A stretch of DNA of 9,270 nt. Source: Anaerolineaceae bacterium UBA2260 (lineage in GTDB: Bacteria > Chloroflexota > Anaerolineae > Anaerolineales > Anaerolineaceae). The DNA is taken from positions 18,979 through 28,248 of the forward strand of contig DDXM01000062.1 of assembly GCA_002347485.1 (NCBI GenBank). The letters are read 5' to 3'. The position numbers and the translations under genes are program-made. Of this stretch, positions 6,495 to 9,270 are shown piece by piece. The stretch's first letter is position 1. The number at the start of each line of letters is the position of its first letter. The notes below the pieces were generated by a model, which saw only the letters and a program-made list of their open reading frames with translations, made no database searches and had not been told where the DNA came from.

Positions 6495-6523
6495 ACAAAT
6501 CCCCGGGTTGGCCGGGGATTTGT
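6495..6523 (+). terminator. Probable terminator hairpin after bfr
   Basis: A perfect 12-bp stem, ACAAATCCCCGG (6495-6506) with CCGGGGATTTGT (6512-6523), and loop GTTGG begins 23 bases after the bfr stop. The stem is GC-rich near the loop, but the T-run is short and inside the stem, so efficiency is uncertain. It lies between two convergent genes and may serve both directions. A weaker imperfect hairpin with a TTCG loop is at 6553-6580 nearer the stop of the - strand gene; the rest of 6472-6615 shows nothing else. Confidence 0.7.
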
Positions 6524-6615
6524 GCGCTCAGCTTCGCAAATGCGCGTAGCCATTACCCATACCTTCGGAATACGTGGTAAAACAGGGGAGGGAAGGGAAA
6601 ATCTGCGCAGTACTG

Positions 6616-7728
6616 TCAGGCGATGCTCACGCCGATCAAACGCCCGATACCAAAGGTGACTGCGGCAGCAATCAGTCCGAACAGCACCATGCGAAAACCG
6701 GAGTAGACTACGCTGCGCCCGGTGAAGAGGGTGATGGCAGCGCCTAATCCAAAAAGACCGATCGCGCTGAGGCCAATGCTGAAATACACTGCGGGCATGC
6801 CGGAGGAAAATATAAATGGAGCCACCGGGATGATGGCGCCCAGTGCGAACAGCACGAACGAGGTGATCGCCGCTTCCCAGGCTGAACCGCCCAGTTCCGC
6901 CGGGTCGATACCCAGCTCCTCGCGCGCCAGCGTATCGAGTGCCGATTCGCGGCTGGTAAGTATCTGGTCCGCCATGTTGCGTGCAATATCGGGAGAGACT
7001 CCGCGTGATTCATAGATGAGTGCCAGCTCCTCGGCTTCTTCTTCAGGAGCGGTTTCGATCTCCATTTTTTCGGTCGCGATCTGATTGGTGTAGAGTTCAC
7101 GCGAGGATTGCACCGAAAGCCATTCACCCAGTGCCATCGAGATGGCTCCCGCCAGCAAGCCGGCTACGCCAGCAATGAGCACGCTGTTTCCGGCCAAGGT
7201 GGCGCCGGCTACGCCCATCACCAGGCTGAGGTTCGAAACCAGTCCATCGTTGGCGCCCAGCACCGCCGCGCGCAGCGCGTTGCCTCCGGTGGAGCGGTGA
7301 CGCCCCTCTAGTTGCATTAGCACACTGCCCTGGATGCCGCCGCGCACACTGCCGATGACCATATCCAGCAATCGGGCGTGGGATTGTTCCTCCGCGCTCA
7401 TTCCCATGGCTCCCTCCATTTGCGCATAGGCAGCGGTTCCGGTCTGTTCCATATTTTGAATCGAGGGCAGGATCACGCCGGGGCCAAAGCGTTTGCCCAG
7501 CCATACCAGCGTGCGCGTGCGCCACGAGGGCTTATACTCCGGCAGCGTAATGCCGGCTTCTTTAGCCTGCGAGGCCCATTTCTCCGCGTGGCGCATCTCG
7601 GTGCCCGCAATGCGTTTGTAAACTTCGGCAATGCGCGGGTCTTTTTCCACCTGCGACATGGTTTCGTACAACAAGGCGCTGGCGCGTTCTTCCGTATAAG
7701 CATTGATAAAAAATTTTGTATCTTCCAT
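6616..7728 (-). CDS. Ferritin-like diiron domain fused to VIT1/CCC1-family metal transporter (MbfA-like)
   Basis: This is a 370-residue membrane protein made of two modules. Residues about 1-125 form a rubrerythrin/ferritin-like helical domain with diiron-type ligands: Glu14, Glu44 and His47 in GTEMRHAEKW, Glu94 in NMEQTG, and Glu113/114 with His117 in SAEEQSHARL. Residues about 150-370 are the VIT1/CCC1 domain: first helix RAAVLGANDGLVSNLSLVMG (153-172), second helix ending LGEWLSVQSSREL (200-212), an acidic cytoplasmic metal-binding stretch (about 220-275, rich in Glu), then three more helices. The same architecture occurs in MbfA of Agrobacterium and Bradyrhizobium, where it is tied to iron export; iron or manganese transport is therefore likely, with direction inferred. 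The start at 7728 has GGAGGGAGA directly upstream on the - strand. It is convergent with bfr and divergent from the MFS gene. Confidence 0.92.
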   Translation of the reverse strand: MEDTKFFINAYTEERASALLYETMSQVEKDPRIAEVYKRIAGTEMRHAEKWASQAKEAGITLPEYKPSWRTRTLVWLGKRFGPGVILPSIQNMEQTGTAAYAQMEGAMGMSAEEQSHARLLDMVIGSVRGGIQGSVLMQLEGRHRSTGGNALRAAVLGANDGLVSNLSLVMGVAGATLAGNSVLIAGVAGLLAGAISMALGEWLSVQSSRELYTNQIATEKMEIETAPEEEAEELALIYESRGVSPDIARNMADQILTSRESALDTLAREELGIDPAELGGSAWEAAITSFVLFALGAIIPVAPFIFSSGMPAVYFSIGLSAIGLFGLGAAITLFTGRSVVYSGFRMVLFGLIAAAVTFGIGRLIGVSIA

Positions 7729-7756
7729 TCTCCCTCCAGTTTAATAAATCTGTAGA

Positions 7757-7784
7757 ATTGTACACCTTCTGGCAATCAGTGCAA
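7757..7784 (-). promoter_or_regulatory. Possible promoter for the ferritin-VIT fusion gene
   Basis: Read on the - strand, TACAAT (7762-7757) is a good -10 box and TTGCAC (7784-7779) a weak -35 box, 16 bases apart. Transcription would start near 7750, giving a leader of about 20 bases that carries the strong ribosome site. The -35 box falls within the tandem repeat at 7772-7789, so a regulator could act here. It is a prediction from sequence only. Confidence 0.45.
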
Positions 7785-7789
7785 TCAGC
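7772..7789. repeat. Tandem 9-bp repeat GCAATCAG(T/C)
   Basis: GCAATCAGT (7772-7780) is followed at once by GCAATCAGC (7781-7789). Two copies nearly one helical turn apart could bind two monomers of a regulator on the same DNA face, and they overlap the predicted -35 box of the - strand gene. Just beyond, GCGCCGGG also occurs twice as a direct repeat (7788-7795 and 7806-7813). Chance is possible for motifs this short. Confidence 0.45.
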
Positions 7790-7835
7790 GCCGGGTTTTT
7801 TCGGAGCGCCGGGGCTTTGGCTGATATCAAAAATA

Positions 7836-7874
7836 TTATTACTTCCGATTTGTTTAAATAATCGGAAGTAATAA
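7836..7874. repeat. Perfect 15-bp inverted repeat in the divergent intergenic region
   Basis: TTATTACTTCCGATT (7836-7850) is matched exactly by its reverse complement (7860-7874) around a 9-base spacer TGTTTAAAT. It lies between the divergent ferritin-VIT and MFS genes, upstream of both candidate promoters. It is AT-rich outside and has a CTTCCGA core. As DNA it could be a two-half-site operator; as RNA it would be a long stem without a U-tract. It is too short and isolated to call a mobile element. Confidence 0.7.
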
Positions 7875-7897
7875 ATGGAAATCACCCCCCTGTTTTT

Positions 7898-7915
7898 CAG
7901 GTCATTTTGGACCTG
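7898..7915. promoter_or_regulatory. Candidate operator dyad CAGGTC-N6-GACCTG
   Basis: The two 6-base arms (7898-7903 and 7910-7915) are exact reverse complements around ATTTTG. The dyad ends 6 bases before the TATAAT box of the MFS gene, so it covers the -35 and spacer region where a dimeric repressor or a MerR-like activator would act. The promoter lacks a good -35 box, which fits control by a protein at this site. No regulator gene is visible in the window. Confidence 0.5.
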
Positions 7916-7921
7916 TTCCGC

Positions 7922-7927
7922 TATAAT
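7922..7927 (+). promoter_or_regulatory. -10 box of the MFS transporter promoter
   Basis: TATAAT matches the -10 consensus exactly and lies 32 bases before the MFS start codon. At 17 bases upstream the -35 position reads AGGTCA, a poor match inside the CAGGTC dyad. Transcription would start near 7934, with the ribosome site AGGAG at 7949-7953. Confidence 0.6.
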
Positions 7928-7959
7928 AATGCCATCATCCTCGCTTACAGGAGCCCTTT

Positions 7960-9258
7960 ATGAACCTCAATTCACCGGCTTTCAAGCGCGCCGCGCGAAC
8001 TTCCACCGTCTTATTCTTCTTCTTCATGCTCCTCCACCAGACCGACAAGCTGCTCATCGGTCCCCTGCAGACGCAGGTGATGGACACCTTCAAGATGACC
8101 TACACGCAATGGGGCATGATCAACACCGGCGCACTGCTGGTGGGCGCGCTGCTCTACCCGGTGTGGGGTTGGCTCAACGACCACTACAACCGCGGTAAAC
8201 TGCTGGCGCTGGCTTCGCTCTTGTGGGGCTCCACCACCTGGCTCAGCGCCATTGTACGCACTTTCCCCGCCTTCCTGGTCACGCGTTCCTCCACCGGCAT
8301 CGACGACTCCAGCTACCCGGGCATGTACAGCCTGCTCGCGGATTACTACCCTCCCAAGACGCGCGGACGGGTCTATGGTTTACTCCAGCTTGCTCAGCCT
8401 CTTGGTTATCTGCTCGGTATGGTACTGGCGCTGATGCTGGGCGGCGTGATTGGCTGGCGCAATGTCTTCTTCATCACCGGTTCGCTCGGCATCGTGCTCG
8501 CCATCGCCATCTTTTTCGGCGTGAAGGATGTCCCGCGCGGCAGCAGCGAGGTGGAGCTGCAGAACGTGGAAGTGAGCAAGTACAAGTTCAACTGGCAATC
8601 GGTGCGGGAAATCTTCAAGAAGAAGAGCCTGTACTTCGTCTTCGCGCAGGGCTTTATTGGTGTTTTCCCGTGGAACGTGATTACCTATTACTTCTTCGGT
8701 TACCTCGCCACCGACCGCGGCTACGACAGCAACACTCAATTAATGATCATGGCCCCGGCGATTCTGGTGATGGCGCTTGGCTATCCCCTCGGCGGTGTTT
8801 TAGGCGACCGCTTGTTTAAGAAAACTAAACGCGGGCGCTTGATTGTCAGCGCTGTCGGCATTCTTCTGGGCATGGTATTTCTCACCATCACTATGAACGT
8901 GGCGCAGCCGCAGGTGGGGCTGTTCACCGCCATGCTGCTGCTCACCGCGCTGTTCATGCCCTTCTCCTCACCCAACATCGTCCCAACGATCTTTGACGTG
9001 ACGCTGCCCGAGGTGCGCTCCACCGCCAACGCCGTGCAGAATTTCATCGAGTACATTGGCTCGGCTTCCGCCCCGCTCATCGCTGGCATCATCGCTGACG
9101 CGACCACGGTGGGGAATGCCATCCTGGTGATCAGCCTGATAGCCTGGGGGCTGTGCTTCGTTTTCATCACTGGTGCCATCATTCTTATTCCCAAAGATAT
9201 CGACTCCATGCACAAGGAGTTACAGGAGCGCGCGGAGGTTGAAAAAAAGTTGGTGTAA
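7960..9258 (+). CDS. Spinster-like major facilitator superfamily transporter
   Basis: This 432-residue inner-membrane transporter has about 12 predicted helices in two halves. The first half carries MFS motif A between helices 2 and 3, GWLNDHYNRGK (70-80), and a related GGVLGDRLFKKTKRGR stretch is at 278-293 in the second half. GIDDSSYPGMYSLLADYYPP (113-132) followed by RGRVYG resembles the helix 4-5 region of spinster-type MFS proteins. A long cytoplasmic loop (about 188-222) joins the halves, and the C-terminal tail from about 412 is charged. The substrate cannot be told; related proteins range from organic anions to lysolipids. AGGAG (7949-7953) sits 6 bases before the ATG. Expression probably starts from the TATAAT box at 7922 and may be controlled through the dyad at 7898-7915. 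The stop codon is complete, 12 bases before the window ends. Confidence 0.88.
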   Translation: MNLNSPAFKRAARTSTVLFFFFMLLHQTDKLLIGPLQTQVMDTFKMTYTQWGMINTGALLVGALLYPVWGWLNDHYNRGKLLALASLLWGSTTWLSAIVRTFPAFLVTRSSTGIDDSSYPGMYSLLADYYPPKTRGRVYGLLQLAQPLGYLLGMVLALMLGGVIGWRNVFFITGSLGIVLAIAIFFGVKDVPRGSSEVELQNVEVSKYKFNWQSVREIFKKKSLYFVFAQGFIGVFPWNVITYYFFGYLATDRGYDSNTQLMIMAPAILVMALGYPLGGVLGDRLFKKTKRGRLIVSAVGILLGMVFLTITMNVAQPQVGLFTAMLLLTALFMPFSSPNIVPTIFDVTLPEVRSTANAVQNFIEYIGSASAPLIAGIIADATTVGNAILVISLIAWGLCFVFITGAIILIPKDIDSMHKELQERAEVEKKLV

Positions 9259-9270
9259 CATATTTTCTGT

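Noticed and set aside
7836..7874. A MITE or insertion-sequence end
   Set aside because: Only one short inverted repeat is present, with a 9-base spacer, no transposase, and no clear target duplication beside it.
1..9270. tRNA, rRNA, CRISPR or phage elements
   Set aside because: No cloverleaf, regularly spaced repeats, rRNA blocks or phage-type proteins could be recognised on either strand.

Overview
The window looks like an accessory stretch of a moderately GC-rich bacterial chromosome. The best guess at the host is a member of Chloroflexota, probably Anaerolineae. This rests on protein style only: a lipoprotein with a TEAP-rich linker, and an ABC peptide permease set of a kind common in that phylum. 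It is not a phylogenetic placement.

Positions 1-4665 hold the end of a peptide-type ABC importer operon on the + strand. In order these are a DppF/OppF-type ATPase cut by the window edge, a lipoprotein substrate-binding protein, a DppB-type permease and a DppC-type permease, closed by a strong intrinsic terminator. A perfect 13-bp hairpin sits between the binding-protein gene and the permease genes. The binding protein is the main discovery. Its SBP_bac_5 fold is circularly permuted: the segment that normally forms the C-terminal third comes first, after the signal peptide and linker, and is followed in frame by the normal N-terminal two thirds. The gene stops exactly where the first segment would normally continue.

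Positions 4770-5930 hold two small cytoplasmic genes that look co-transcribed: a YdeI-like protein (DUF1801 plus a YdeI/OmdA-type C-terminus) and a DUF4256 protein. No biochemical function can be given for either.

Positions 5954-7728 form an iron-handling pair in convergent orientation. A heme-type bacterioferritin with a full ferroxidase centre and its own consensus promoter is on the + strand. A membrane protein fusing a ferritin-like diiron domain to a VIT1/CCC1 transporter domain (MbfA-like) is on the - strand. One plausibly stores iron and the other moves it across the membrane.

Positions 7729-7959 are a divergent regulatory region rich in symmetric DNA: a 15-bp inverted repeat, a CAGGTC-N6-GACCTG dyad just upstream of a TATAAT box, and a 9-bp tandem repeat over the probable - strand promoter. 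A spinster-like MFS transporter (7960-9258) completes the window. No RNA genes, CRISPR arrays, insertion sequences or phage genes were recognised.
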